Source: Lachnospiraceae bacterium
GTDB taxonomy: Bacteria > Bacillota > Clostridia > Lachnospirales > Lachnospiraceae
Length of the DNA stretch: 64,000 nucleotides
Assembly: GCA_910575105.1 (NCBI GenBank)
Contig: CAJTDK010000004.1
Coordinates: forward strand, 186,001-250,000
Reading direction: 5' to 3'
This document shows positions 31,525-40,067 of the stretch, piece by piece (within the stretch, counting starts at the first letter, position 1; every line of letters starts with the position of its first letter). The notes below the pieces were generated by a model that saw only the letters and a list, made by a program, of their open reading frames with translations, was not told the origin of the DNA and made no database searches. Position numbers and translations under genes: made by a program.

Positions 31525-32838
31525 ATGGATTTGTTTGATTATATGCATGAGAAAAATATGGAGAAGGAGGCGCCTCTTGCCTCGAGGCTGCGCCCGTCAA
31601 CGTTAGACGAGGTGGTAGGCCAGCGCCATATTATAGGAAAGGATAAGCTTCTCTACCGGGCTATCCGGGCGGATAAGCTGGGTTCGATCATCCTTTACGG
31701 GCCGCCGGGCACCGGAAAGACGACCCTTGCCCGGGTGATCGCCAATACGACCAGCGCCAGATTTACCCAGATCAATGCGACGGTCGCGGGAAAAAAGGAT
31801 ATGGAAGAGGTGGTGCGTCAGGCGAAGGAAACTCTGGGAATGTACCAGCAAAAGACGATACTGTTCGTGGATGAGATCCACCGGTTCAATAAAGGGCAGC
31901 AGGACTATCTTCTGCCCTTTGTGGAGGACGGGACGCTTACCCTTATCGGGGCGACTACGGAGAATCCATATTTTGAGGTGAACAGGGCGCTGATCTCGCG
32001 CTCTAGCATCTTCGAGCTGTACCCTCTCGGCCGGGAAGATATCAAGACGCTCATCAAGCGGGCGGTCTACGATATGGAAAAGGGTATGGGAAGCTACCGT
32101 GCGGAGATCTACGAAGAGGCATTAGATTTTCTCGCTGACGTTGCGGGAGGCGACGCGCGGAATGCGCTGAATGCGGTGGAGCTTGGCATACTGACGACGG
32201 AGCGGAGCGGGGATGGGAAGATACATCTGACCCTGAAGGTAGCCTCTGAGTGTATCCAGAAAAGGGTGGTCTATTATGATAAGACGGGAGATAACCACTA
32301 CGATACCATATCTGCATTTATCAAGAGCATGAGAGGCTCAGATCCGGATGCGGCGGTGTTCTACCTGGCGAAGATGCTCTATGCGGGGGAGGACATTAAG
32401 TTTATCGCGAGGCGGATCATGATCTGCGCCGCGGAGGATGTGGGGAATGCAGATCCTATGGCGCTCAATGTCGCCGTATCTGCGGCTCAGGCGGTGGAGC
32501 GCATCGGGATGCCGGAAGCACAGATTATCCTGTCCCAGGCGGTGCTTTATGTGGCCACGGCGCCTAAGAGCAACTCGGCGTGCAATGCGGTATTTGCGGC
32601 GATGGAGAGTGTGCGGGCTCATAAGACTTCTGTTCCGGTCCATCTTCAGGATGCTCATTATAAGGGGGCGAAAAATCTCGGAAGGGGGACAGGCTATAGG
32701 TATGCCCACGACTACCCGAACCATTATGTGCGGCAGCAGTATCTGCCGGAGGAGATTGGGGATGCGAAGTTCTACGAGCCGGGGGATAACGGTTATGAGA
32801 AAAAGATAAAGGCGTGGATGGAGTTTATCAGAAAGTAG
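31525..32838 (+). CDS. rarA: RarA (MgsA) replication-recombination AAA+ ATPase
   Basis: A 437-residue replication-fork repair ATPase. Walker [17 protein letters not shown] (about 55-70), Walker [17 protein letters not shown], sensor 1 IGATTENP, sensor 2/arginine-finger segment [14 protein letters not shown], then a C-terminal tetramerisation domain with [25 protein letters not shown] and [10 protein letters not shown]. It acts at stalled forks with SSB. GAGGATGGC before the start; probably in an operon with the deacetylase upstream and the GNAT gene 35 bases downstream. Confidence 0.95.
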   Translation: MDLFDYMHEKNMEKEAPLASRLRPSTLDEVVGQRHIIGKDKLLYRAIRADKLGSIILYGPPGTGKTTLARVIANTTSARFTQINATVAGKKDMEEVVRQAKETLGMYQQKTILFVDEIHRFNKGQQDYLLPFVEDGTLTLIGATTENPYFEVNRALISRSSIFELYPLGREDIKTLIKRAVYDMEKGMGSYRAEIYEEALDFLADVAGGDARNALNAVELGILTTERSGDGKIHLTLKVASECIQKRVVYYDKTGDNHYDTISAFIKSMRGSDPDAAVFYLAKMLYAGEDIKFIARRIMICAAEDVGNADPMALNVAVSAAQAVERIGMPEAQIILSQAVLYVATAPKSNSACNAVFAAMESVRAHKTSVPVHLQDAHYKGAKNLGRGTGYRYAHDYPNHYVRQQYLPEEIGDAKFYEPGDNGYEKKIKAWMEFIRK

Positions 32839-32873
32839 ATACAGGAAATGTCTTGGATAAAGGAGGAGATAGG

Positions 32874-33356
32874 ATGACAGAAAATGTGACCTTCCGCTAT
32901 GCGCAGAGGAAGGATGTGCCGTTGATCATGGAGTTTGTGAAGGCGCTTGCGGAGTATGAGAAGATGCCAGAGCTAGTGTGTGCTACAGAGGAGCTTATTG
33001 AGGAATGGATGTTTGACAAGGAGCGCGCAGAGGTGCTGTTCTTAATGGTCCTTGGGAAGGAGGCCGGGTTTGCGCTGTTTTTTGAGAGCTTTGCCTCTTA
33101 TCCGGGGAAGGGCGGCATCTATCTGGACGATCTGTATGTGAAACCGGAATACAGAGGAAAGGGATATGGGAAAGCGTTGTTTCAGCGGCTGGCGCAGATT
33201 ACGCGGGAGCGGGGCGGCATGAGGATCGAATGGCTCTGCCTGAAGAGTAATCTGCCGAGTATCGGATTCTACGAGTCTGTGGGCGGAAAGCAGATGGAGA
33301 TGAGCACTACCTTCCGGCTAGAGAATGAGGCACTTGAGAAATTGGCGGAAGAGTAG
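32874..33356 (+). CDS. GNAT-family N-acetyltransferase
   Basis: A 160-residue enzyme of the diamine/spermidine-acetyltransferase-like GNAT type: VTFRYAQRKDVPLIMEFVKALAEYEKMPELV at the N-terminus and the acetyl-CoA loop GIYLDDLYVKPEYRGKGYGKALFQRL, then WLCLKSNLPSIGFYESVG. It uses acetyl-CoA; the acceptor may be a polyamine or amino compound. The start at 32874 has AAGGAGGAG at ideal spacing; the longer frame from 32814 overlaps rarA. Confidence 0.87.
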   Translation: MTENVTFRYAQRKDVPLIMEFVKALAEYEKMPELVCATEELIEEWMFDKERAEVLFLMVLGKEAGFALFFESFASYPGKGGIYLDDLYVKPEYRGKGYGKALFQRLAQITRERGGMRIEWLCLKSNLPSIGFYESVGGKQMEMSTTFRLENEALEKLAEE

Positions 33357-33473
33357 TATAATTGTTATTGTTCATGGGTCAGGAATGCGCACTGGCGGCG
33401 TATTCCGCAAGAACATGATACAGGAGTGAGGGGCGGATTTTGCGCAGCAAAACTCGGAATGCCTCCACGAATC

Positions 33474-33509
33474 GTTGCTATGAGCGGCTCCTGAGCCGTG
33501 AATAGTAAC
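33474..33509. repeat. GTTGC...GTAAC palindromic repeat, longer variant
   Basis: GTTGCTAT at 33474 and ATAGTAAC at 33502-33509 with a GC-rich inner stem (GCGGCTCCTGAGCCG), in the 200-base gap between the GNAT gene and a small ORF. It shares the outer halves with copies at 9734, 54585 and 61525. The left part of this gap (33361-33473) has GTTATTGTTCATGGGTCAGG, which resembles a further degenerate half. Confidence 0.4.
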
Positions 33510-33556
33510 GTACAATTTTACATGTAATGAATACAGAAAACTGGGAGGAAGCAGAG

Positions 33557-33859
33557 ATGAAGATTTACGATACGGTAAACAAGACAGAAACAGAAGTGGA
33601 CGGGACGAAGGGTCTGATCCAGATCATGAAGGACGGACGGCAGGTCGATATCTACCTGAAAGAGAAGAAGTCCGATGAGGACGGTTACATGAGCTGGGAT
33701 GTGGAGCATTGGTCAAGCGTGGACGGGAAACGGTTTATCCGGTGCTATTCTCTGGAGGGAAGAGTTCTCGGGGAGTCTACGGGACATAACATCTATGATC
33801 TTGAGAATGAATTTAAGCCGGAAGATACGGCGATGGTCGCGAAGGTGGAGCTTAGCTAA
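33557..33859 (+). CDS. Small uncharacterised protein, 100 aa
   Basis: I do not recognise this family. 100 residues, acidic and soluble, with beta-strand pattern (MKIYDTVNKTETEVDGTKGLIQIMKDGRQVDIYLKE, then WDVEHWSSVDGKRFIRCYSLEGRVLGE, then YDLENEFKPEDTAMVAKVELS). No signal peptide, helix anchor or cysteines beyond one. Good site AGGAAGCAGAG before the ATG; the longer frame at 33527 has none. It is a single gene followed by a long inverted repeat (33948-33994). Confidence 0.6.
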   Translation: MKIYDTVNKTETEVDGTKGLIQIMKDGRQVDIYLKEKKSDEDGYMSWDVEHWSSVDGKRFIRCYSLEGRVLGESTGHNIYDLENEFKPEDTAMVAKVELS

Positions 33860-33947
33860 GGAGAAGCGACAGGAAAAAGGACATCTTGATCTGGAAGGGC
33901 AGCTTATAGAGTAGTTGAATCAGTTGCATGACTGGCAGTTACACATT

Positions 33948-33994
33948 ATCATTCAGAGAGCGGAAGCACTTTAGGCTGCCGCTCTCTGAATGAT
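33948..33994. terminator. Long perfect inverted repeat between convergent genes
   Basis: ATCATTCAGAGAGCGG (33948-33963) and CCGCTCTCTGAATGAT (33979-33994) form a perfect 16-bp stem with a 15-base loop. No T tract, so classical termination is not certain, but the position between two convergent genes fits. Confidence 0.55.
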
Positions 33995-34031
33995 CTGTCG
34001 CTGCCGGCTGTATCAATTACTTTGGCTGTTG

Positions 34032-35351
34032 TCAGGCAGAGGGGATTATATATCGTTTGCTCATAGCGCTGACAATTCCAAAATAGCTAATATAGAAAAG
34101 GATTATACACGCCCCAAACTCACCAGTTAATTTGAGCAGAATGTTATTCAAAGAAGCCGGCAATGTTAAGTTCATTTTTATATTCAGTAACGGTATGCAC
34201 AACAGTATGATCAATAAAGCCATGATCATTGGAGAGGCCAGTTTAATTGCAATCTGCAGCCTCACAAGACGTTCTAACTGCTTATTGCTTTTTCCCATCC
34301 AGCGCATGATTTGATTGCTTTTTGAATTTTGCCTGATCTCTATCATCTGCTGGAAAGATAATATGGAAAAGTAAATAACCAAAAATACAATACAGATACA
34401 GATTTGTGAAGTTTCCATCCATTGGCGCTTAGTTGCATCAAAAAGTGCTAATTCCGGTTGCGGCATCAACGCTCCAGTTACGAAGGAACATGCTGAAAAT
34501 AAAAAACAGACACAAAAAACAGTATTGATAATAGCAGCCGTTTTGAATCCCGCAGTCATATTTGCCGTGATATACAGGGTATCTTTTTGGTATATTTTCA
34601 CAGATTTCATTCTCCTTTTCGCATATAGCCAGCCAAACGCCCACTTATAAAAGGCAAAGACAGATATGAGAAAAGGTATTGCTGTAAAAGATACAGGATA
34701 AACAATATAAACATCCGGCAAAAAAACAATTCCGCATACGCATCCAATTCCGCATAGAAAACACAAAAAGAAGATAATTCCCCATTTTTTATAGTTCCCT
34801 ATATTTTTTTCGCCTTGATTGCGGTTCCTTTCATATATCAGCTCCCTGATTTGCAGCTTGTTTAAGCGCCTGCTCAGCCGAAAAGAACAAACTGCTTCAA
34901 TACAGCAAAAAAATATAAACGAATAAAACATACTTTTGCCGTAAAGGAATCCGCAATGTATCATCTCATGCGGCTCACAGAAATACCAAGAGCCATAGAT
35001 CGCAAAACCGATTGTTGTTCCCGCCAAATAGCAGAAAAAACTGATCAGTAAGACTTCACATAGAAACAGACGGGTTAATCTCTTTTTTTCCATACCCAGC
35101 AGTAAATAGTTTGCAAATTCCTTTGCCCGCTGCTTTAGCATGAAAGTGTCTATATACCCAACTAGAACTATTTGGATCACTGCTATCAGCAAGGTCAGAG
35201 AAATTACTTGAAAACCAGCTAATCTGCCGATAATGGCTATACAGTTAGATACCTCTATAATTGCCAAAAGGACGGTCATGGCAGCAGCAGACAAAAGATA
35301 ATCGATAAAAGACCGCTTGGCATTACGGATTGACAATTTCAAGTACATCAT
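34032..35351 (-). CDS. FtsX-like ABC transporter permease
   Basis: A 439-residue membrane protein with roughly eight to ten hydrophobic segments and no N-terminal signal peptide; the pattern SIRNAKRSFIDYLLSAAAMTVLLAII and RAKEFANYLLLGMEKKRLTRLFLCEVLLISFFCYLAG is typical of BceB/FtsX-type permeases. It is shorter than a full BceB (about 650) and lacks a clear large extracellular domain. It pairs with the HTH-ABC fusion whose stop overlaps its start by 29 bases. The DNA of both genes is visibly richer in A and T than the neighbours, pointing to transfer. Confidence 0.8.
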   Translation of the reverse strand: MMYLKLSIRNAKRSFIDYLLSAAAMTVLLAIIEVSNCIAIIGRLAGFQVISLTLLIAVIQIVLVGYIDTFMLKQRAKEFANYLLLGMEKKRLTRLFLCEVLLISFFCYLAGTTIGFAIYGSWYFCEPHEMIHCGFLYGKSMFYSFIFFCCIEAVCSFRLSRRLNKLQIRELIYERNRNQGEKNIGNYKKWGIIFFLCFLCGIGCVCGIVFLPDVYIVYPVSFTAIPFLISVFAFYKWAFGWLYAKRRMKSVKIYQKDTLYITANMTAGFKTAAIINTVFCVCFLFSACSFVTGALMPQPELALFDATKRQWMETSQICICIVFLVIYFSILSFQQMIEIRQNSKSNQIMRWMGKSNKQLERLVRLQIAIKLASPMIMALLIILLCIPLLNIKMNLTLPASLNNILLKLTGEFGACIILFYISYFGIVSAMSKRYIIPSA

Positions 35352-36417
35352 GGCTTTCTCCCTCGATCCATTCTATTTTTTTCAAAATGTCTGCAAAAAA
35401 GGTATGCTTGTTTTCCTGTTCCCGGTTTAAAGCTGCTTTTATCTCGCCGTCTTTCATAAACAGTATCCGGTCACAATAGCTGGCTGCCATAACATCATGT
35501 GTGACCATCAATATTGTGGCGTGATATTCTTTGCAAAGCATAGCAAATGTATCTAAAAGCTGTCTGGCAGCATGGGAATCCAGTGCTCCGGTAGGCTCGT
35601 CCGCAAGTATAATGTCTGGATTTACCACAATAGCACGGGCGCAGGCGCAGCGCTGCCGCTGCCCTCCCGATACTTCGTATGGAAATTTATCTAATATTGC
35701 CGAAATATCCAGCTTTTCCGCTAAGCGCTGAATCATTGGGTGAATGCTTTCTTTGGAAACTGCTTTAATTGTTAAAGCAAGCGCAATATTCTCATAGATA
35801 GTCAGAGTTTCAAGCAGATTGTATTCTTGGAAAACAAAACCTAAATGTCTGCGGCGGAATTCTGCTGCAGCTTCCTCTGGGATATCTGCGATATTCTTCC
35901 CGTTAAGCCGTATCGTCCCATTCGTCGGACTGTCTATTGTGGCGATTAAATTAAGCAATGTTGTTTTCCCAGAACCGGAAGCTCCCATGATGCCAACAAA
36001 GCTGCCATGCGGTATCTGGAAGCTTATATCATTTACGGCTAATACAGAATCATGTTCTGTTTTATATAGTTTGGAAACATTTTCAACGTCTAAGACATGC
36101 CGGGGAGTTGTATCACCTTCTTTTAATTCCCATTTATCATGTCCCAACCAATTTGTGATCACGTCCATTAGAACATCATCTGCTTTTTCTTTCAATTTTT
36201 CTTCTGCAATGCACTCACCTGCAAATAGTTCATTCAAAGTAACACCTAAAAGAGTGCATAATGGCATAAACAAAGATAAGTCCGGCATAGACCGCCCGGT
36301 TTCCCATTTTGAGACAGCCTTATCGGTTATTCCCAGTTTTTCTGCTAACTGGCTTTGCGTCCAGCCTTTTGCCTTCCGGCGTTCGGAAATAAAAGCTCCA
36401 ATCCTGATTTGATTCAT
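35323..36417 (-). CDS. HTH-XRE / ABC-ATPase fusion protein
   Basis: A 364-residue protein that joins a regulator to a transporter ATPase. Residues 1-65 are an XRE-type helix-turn-helix (IGAFISERRKAKGWTQSQLAEKLGITDKAVSKWETGRSMP); about 70-105 linker; 107-355 is a MacB/BceA-type ATPase with Walker A MGASGSGKTTLL, signature VSGGQRQRCACARAIV, Walker B IILADEPTGALD and H-loop VTHD. The fused HTH could let the pump's occupancy control its own genes. AT-rich DNA and odd codon use suggest transfer. Divergent or upstream partners are not seen; the next gene on this strand is the unrelated glgB. Confidence 0.85.
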   Translation of the reverse strand: MNQIRIGAFISERRKAKGWTQSQLAEKLGITDKAVSKWETGRSMPDLSLFMPLCTLLGVTLNELFAGECIAEEKLKEKADDVLMDVITNWLGHDKWELKEGDTTPRHVLDVENVSKLYKTEHDSVLAVNDISFQIPHGSFVGIMGASGSGKTTLLNLIATIDSPTNGTIRLNGKNIADIPEEAAAEFRRRHLGFVFQEYNLLETLTIYENIALALTIKAVSKESIHPMIQRLAEKLDISAILDKFPYEVSGGQRQRCACARAIVVNPDIILADEPTGALDSHAARQLLDTFAMLCKEYHATILMVTHDVMAASYCDRILFMKDGEIKAALNREQENKHTFFADILKKIEWIEGESHDVLEIVNP

Positions 36418-36472
36418 TATTCAGCCCTCCTGTTTGCGGTAAATTATATAAATCCGGCATAAAAATGAACAC

Positions 36473-36485
36473 CTACCAACGGTAG
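36473..36485. promoter_or_regulatory. Small palindrome upstream of the HTH-ABC fusion
   Basis: CTACC-AAC-GGTAG, 55 bases before the HTH-ABC start. It may be the site bound by the HTH part of the fusion protein; no clear -10/-35 could be set. Confidence 0.3.
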
Positions 36486-36534
36486 AGTTGGATAAAACAG
36501 GATAGGTCAGCCCGTTTTACCTGAGGGCGTACAG

Positions 36535-38328
36535 CTATCTGACCTGATAGAAAACTGCCGAGTAGGCCGAAAGCGTAAGCAACGCCGTCTCTTTCTTAAG
36601 ATTCACCACAGTCTTTTCTTCATACGGCTTCACCCCGCCGTAGATATCCCTGTCGCTGGCAAGCAGGACCGTCATCTCCTTCCCGTCCGGGACTGTCAGC
36701 GCAAAGTCCTCCTGTTCTTTGTCGGAAAAGTTAAAGACAGCCGCGATCCTTTCCCTTCCGTCTGTGCGTTCAAAGGCATAGATGCACCTTGCTTCCTGGT
36801 GGCAGTCGAGCCAGGTAAAGCCTTTCGGGCTGTAGTCTCCGGCAGAGAGGGCAGGATGTGCCAGGTACAGGGCGTTTAGCTCCTTCATGAACCGGTGGAA
36901 AGAATCATGGTTCGGGTACTTCAGCAGGAACCAGTCCTGCTCCTTCTTTTCGTCCCATTCCCTGAGCTGCCCGATCTCATTTCCCATAAAATTCAGTTTC
37001 TTGCCCGGATGTGCGTACATGTACATATAGAAAGCGCGCGCCTGGGGGAATTTCTCCTCGTAATCCCCGCTCATCTTCTGAAGGATGGTCGCCTTCCCGT
37101 GCACTGTCTCGTCGTGGGAGAGGGGAAGGAGATAGCGGTCATTGTAGTAGTACATCATGGAAAAGGTAAGCTTGTGGTAATTCTCGCTCCGGTATTCCGG
37201 CGCGGTGCGGAAATAGTCCAGCGTGTCATTCATCCAGCCCATATCCCATTTGTAATCGAAGCCCAGCCCTCCCTCGGGCACCGGCTTTGTGACGCCCGGG
37301 TAGGAGGTGGAATCCTCAGCCGCAAGGATGGCGGAAGGATGCATGGCCTTAAGTCCCCGGTTCATCTCCCGGATGAAGTCAACAGCGGTGTTGTTCACAC
37401 CCCGGGCAGGCTCACCCTGCCAGTAGATCATCCGGCTGATGGCGTCCATGCGGATGCCGTCGGCGTGATATTCCGTGAGCCAGTAGTTGGCGGCGGACTG
37501 TAAAAAACATCTCGTCTCCCCGCGGGAATGCATGAAGTTGCAGCTTCCCCACTCGCTGACGCCCACATCCTGATGGGGGTATTCGAAGAGCGCCGTGCCG
37601 TCGTAATTTGCAAGGGCGTACCCGTCTACGGCGAAGTGCACTGACACGAAATCCATAATGATGCCGATCTCATTCTGGTGGCAGGCATCGATAAACTGCA
37701 TAAGCTCTGCGGCTGTCCCGTAGCGGGAGGTGGGACTGAAAAATCCGGTGTTCTGGTATCCCCAGGACTCGTCGCAGGGGTGCTCGGAGAGGGGCATGAT
37801 CTCAATATAATTGTAACCGCATTCTTTCAGATAGGGGATCAGGATATCCGCCAGTTCCGTATAGGAATACCAGTCATCTGCCGCATCGGAGGGCTTTTTA
37901 AAGGAACCGAAGTGCAGCTCATAGATGTTCAGCGGCTTTTCCAGGCAGTCCGTCCGCTTTTTCATCCATTTTTCATCCCGAAACGAATAGACGGACAGGT
38001 CTCTGATGATGGAGGCGCTGTTTGGCCGAAGCTCCATGCCGAATCCGTAAGGGTCACAGTGATCCATAAAGGAGCCGTCCTGCTTATAGATGCGGTACTT
38101 GTACATCTGCCCCGGCTTTGCCGTCTGGGCGTAGCATTCCCAGAAGTTCCCGTCATGGACGCGGTTCATGGTCCACTCTTCCCAGTCGGTAAACTCGCCG
38201 ATCAGGGAGATCATCGCCGCGCCCGGCGCAAAGGTGCGGAAGGTGACGCCCGCAATCGGTTCTACGTGCGCCCCCAGAAATTTGTAGGCGTCAAATATTT
38301 TTCCCGTATAAAATCCATAAAAATCCAT
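36535..38328 (-). CDS. glgB: 1,4-alpha-glucan branching enzyme
   Basis: Forms alpha-1,6 branches in glycogen. 597 residues, starting with a CBM48-type domain (FRTFAPGAAMISLIGEFTDWEEWTMNRVHDGNFWECY) and followed by the GH13 barrel: EIMPLSEHPCDESWGYQNTGFFSPTSRYG, nucleophile Asp in DGIRMDAISRMIY, acid Glu in ILAAEDSTSYPGVT, and LPLSHDETVHG; C-terminal beta domain ends in FYQVR. It is the shorter, clostridial type. The start at 38328 has AGGAGG, which rules out the 57-residue N-terminal extension. It stands alone here; its promoter region shares a nested palindrome with the divergent TetR gene. Confidence 0.93.
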   Translation of the reverse strand: MDFYGFYTGKIFDAYKFLGAHVEPIAGVTFRTFAPGAAMISLIGEFTDWEEWTMNRVHDGNFWECYAQTAKPGQMYKYRIYKQDGSFMDHCDPYGFGMELRPNSASIIRDLSVYSFRDEKWMKKRTDCLEKPLNIYELHFGSFKKPSDAADDWYSYTELADILIPYLKECGYNYIEIMPLSEHPCDESWGYQNTGFFSPTSRYGTAAELMQFIDACHQNEIGIIMDFVSVHFAVDGYALANYDGTALFEYPHQDVGVSEWGSCNFMHSRGETRCFLQSAANYWLTEYHADGIRMDAISRMIYWQGEPARGVNNTAVDFIREMNRGLKAMHPSAILAAEDSTSYPGVTKPVPEGGLGFDYKWDMGWMNDTLDYFRTAPEYRSENYHKLTFSMMYYYNDRYLLPLSHDETVHGKATILQKMSGDYEEKFPQARAFYMYMYAHPGKKLNFMGNEIGQLREWDEKKEQDWFLLKYPNHDSFHRFMKELNALYLAHPALSAGDYSPKGFTWLDCHQEARCIYAFERTDGRERIAAVFNFSDKEQEDFALTVPDGKEMTVLLASDRDIYGGVKPYEEKTVVNLKKETALLTLSAYSAVFYQVR

Positions 38329-38435
38329 CTGTTTATCCTCCTGTAAAAATAACTGGCAGCAGTTGTTTTTCGTTCCTGCTTTGTTTATAATGAAATCTGT
38401 AACATGATTATAAAGGCGAAATAATGATCTGAACA

Positions 38436-38487
38436 CCGACAATTTCCGATAGGAGTCGGATAACCGACGATAGTCGGAAATTGTCGG
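38436..38487. promoter_or_regulatory. Nested palindrome between glgB and the TetR gene
   Basis: Outer arms CCGACAATTTCCGA (38436-38449) and TCGGAAATTGTCGG (38474-38487) are perfect; inside lies GTCGG-ATAA-CCGAC (38455-38468). The pentamer CCGAC/GTCGG occurs four times or more in 52 bases. It lies between divergent glgB and tetR, so it looks like an operator cluster for the TetR protein. A TATAAT for glgB lies about 70 bases before its start. Confidence 0.55.
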
Positions 38488-38626
38488 GCTGAAGGGCAAG
38501 TACAGTGGAAAAAAGCATCTGGAAAATCAGATAATTGATAGGGCCGGCTGATTATTCGATATACAAGTATGCCTGAAAATTATGAAAAGAGCCAGGAAAA
38601 CGGGATAAGGAGAGGAAGATAAGGTT

Positions 38627-39157
38627 ATGGATCTGCGGACCGAGAAGACGGAAAATGCCATTAAGAATGCATTTATACAGCTGCGTGCGAAGAAAGCTCT
38701 GGAGAAGATCACCATTAAAGAGCTGTGTGAGTCGGCACGCATTCACAAATCCACCTTTTACTCCCACTATCAGGACATCTATGAACTGTCGGAGACGATG
38801 GAGACAGAGGTGGTGAAGAACATCACCGGCAGTATCCCGGCGGCCAGCTTTGGTACGTCCAGCCTGGCGCAGGTGACAAGAGAGCTGACCTACGGGTTTG
38901 TGGCCCAGAGCTCCCTCATCAATATCCTGTTTTCCGGGAATGAGAGAAGCCGCCTGGCTTACCGGATCGAGGAGAGCCTAAAGGAGATCATTTTTGAAAA
39001 ATATCCGGAATATAAAGGTGACTTGAGATGGAATATCGTGCTGAGCTACTGCATCCAGGGGGCTTACTGGGCATTCCAGGGAAGCCGGGGGCAGGAGGTC
39101 AATGAGGTGATCAGGATTATCAGTGAGATTACGGAGAGAATGCAGCCCTTGTGCTGA
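38627..39157 (+). CDS. TetR-family regulator
   Basis: A 176-residue regulator with the helix-turn-helix KITIKELCESARIHKSTFYSHYQDIYEL (about residues 27-54) and a helical C-terminal domain of the TetR_C_7/dihydroxyacetone-kinase-regulator-like kind. AGGAAGATAAGG precedes the start. It is divergent from glgB, with a nested palindrome in the gap (38436-38487) as likely operator. An AraC gene follows 61 bases later on the same strand. Confidence 0.85.
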   Translation: MDLRTEKTENAIKNAFIQLRAKKALEKITIKELCESARIHKSTFYSHYQDIYELSETMETEVVKNITGSIPAASFGTSSLAQVTRELTYGFVAQSSLINILFSGNERSRLAYRIEESLKEIIFEKYPEYKGDLRWNIVLSYCIQGAYWAFQGSRGQEVNEVIRIISEITERMQPLC

Positions 39158-39218
39158 AGGGATGTTTTTTTGGGCGCGGATATAGCCAGTGAAGGCTTTG
39201 GGGAGGAAGGAAAGGATT

Positions 39219-40067
39219 ATGAGAGAGAAAGCAGGAGGAGAAAGGCAGGTCATGGTGCGAAGAACCTCGTCAAAGGAGCTGTGTCTCATATCGTGCGGAT
39301 GTGAAGCGGGGACGAAGGACCAGTCCTTCGGGCCTTCGGTGCGGGATTATTATATGATTCATTTCGTGACTGAAGGGGAGGGGCATTATTACCTGGACAG
39401 CAGGCATTACCGGGTCGGCGCCGGGCAGTGCTTTCTCACTATGCCGGGGGTGAGCACTCTTTACCATGCGGAGCCGGAAAATCCGTGGGCTTATATGTGG
39501 ATCTGTATCAGCGGAAGCGCTGTACCGAAGCTTATCGAACAGTGTCGGATGAGCGCGGGGGCTCCGGTGACCGGGCTTACTAAGATAAACCGGATAACCG
39601 GTATCATTGAGGAGATGATGAGATACGATGCGCTCTCCCCGGTAGATGAGTGCCGTCTCCAAAGCGCGCTTTACCGTCTGTTCGCCGAGCTTTTAGAGCA
39701 GCAGAGAGCGGCGTACGGCAGTGCAGAGCAGAGCGGCAACCGCTATGTGGCAAAGGCCGTGGAATATATCGGGGAGCATATATCTGGAGAGCTTTCGGTA
39801 AATGATGTGGCGGGGCACTTGAATGTGAGCCGGAGCCATCTGTACGAGCTGTTCCGCCGGGAAATCGGCGTATCGCCCCAGCAGTTCCTGGCAAATGCAA
39901 GGCTTGCAAATGCCAGAAAGCTTTTGGCCGAGACAGATATATCCATTGCCGATGCCGCCGGCCTTTGCGGTTATAAAAATGTATTTGCATTTTCCCGCGC
40001 CTTCAAGCAGGCCAACGGGATGCCTCCCCGGGATTTCCGGCAGCGCTATTCGATGATGGAAAGATAG
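39219..40067 (+). CDS. AraC-family sugar-responsive regulator
   Basis: A 282-residue regulator: an N-terminal cupin-type sensor (DYYMIHFVTEGEGHYYLDSRHYRVGAGQCFLTMPGVSTLYHAEPENPWAYMWICISG) and the C-terminal AraC double HTH (LSVNDVAGHLNVSRSHLYELFRREIGVSP...ISIADAAGLCGYKNVFAFSRAFKQANGMPPRDFRQ). The N-terminal type is common in galactoside or raffinose regulators such as MsmR. Start 39219 with GGAAGGAAAGG upstream. It converges on a GH36-like alpha-galactosidase gene and overlaps it by 22 bases at the 3' ends; it probably regulates that enzyme. Confidence 0.9.
   Translation: MREKAGGERQVMVRRTSSKELCLISCGCEAGTKDQSFGPSVRDYYMIHFVTEGEGHYYLDSRHYRVGAGQCFLTMPGVSTLYHAEPENPWAYMWICISGSAVPKLIEQCRMSAGAPVTGLTKINRITGIIEEMMRYDALSPVDECRLQSALYRLFAELLEQQRAAYGSAEQSGNRYVAKAVEYIGEHISGELSVNDVAGHLNVSRSHLYELFRREIGVSPQQFLANARLANARKLLAETDISIADAAGLCGYKNVFAFSRAFKQANGMPPRDFRQRYSMMER

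Noticed and set aside
36895-38346. Plus-strand frames across glgB
   Set aside because: They mirror glgB codons; glgB has complete GH13 motifs, so the opposite frames are shadows.
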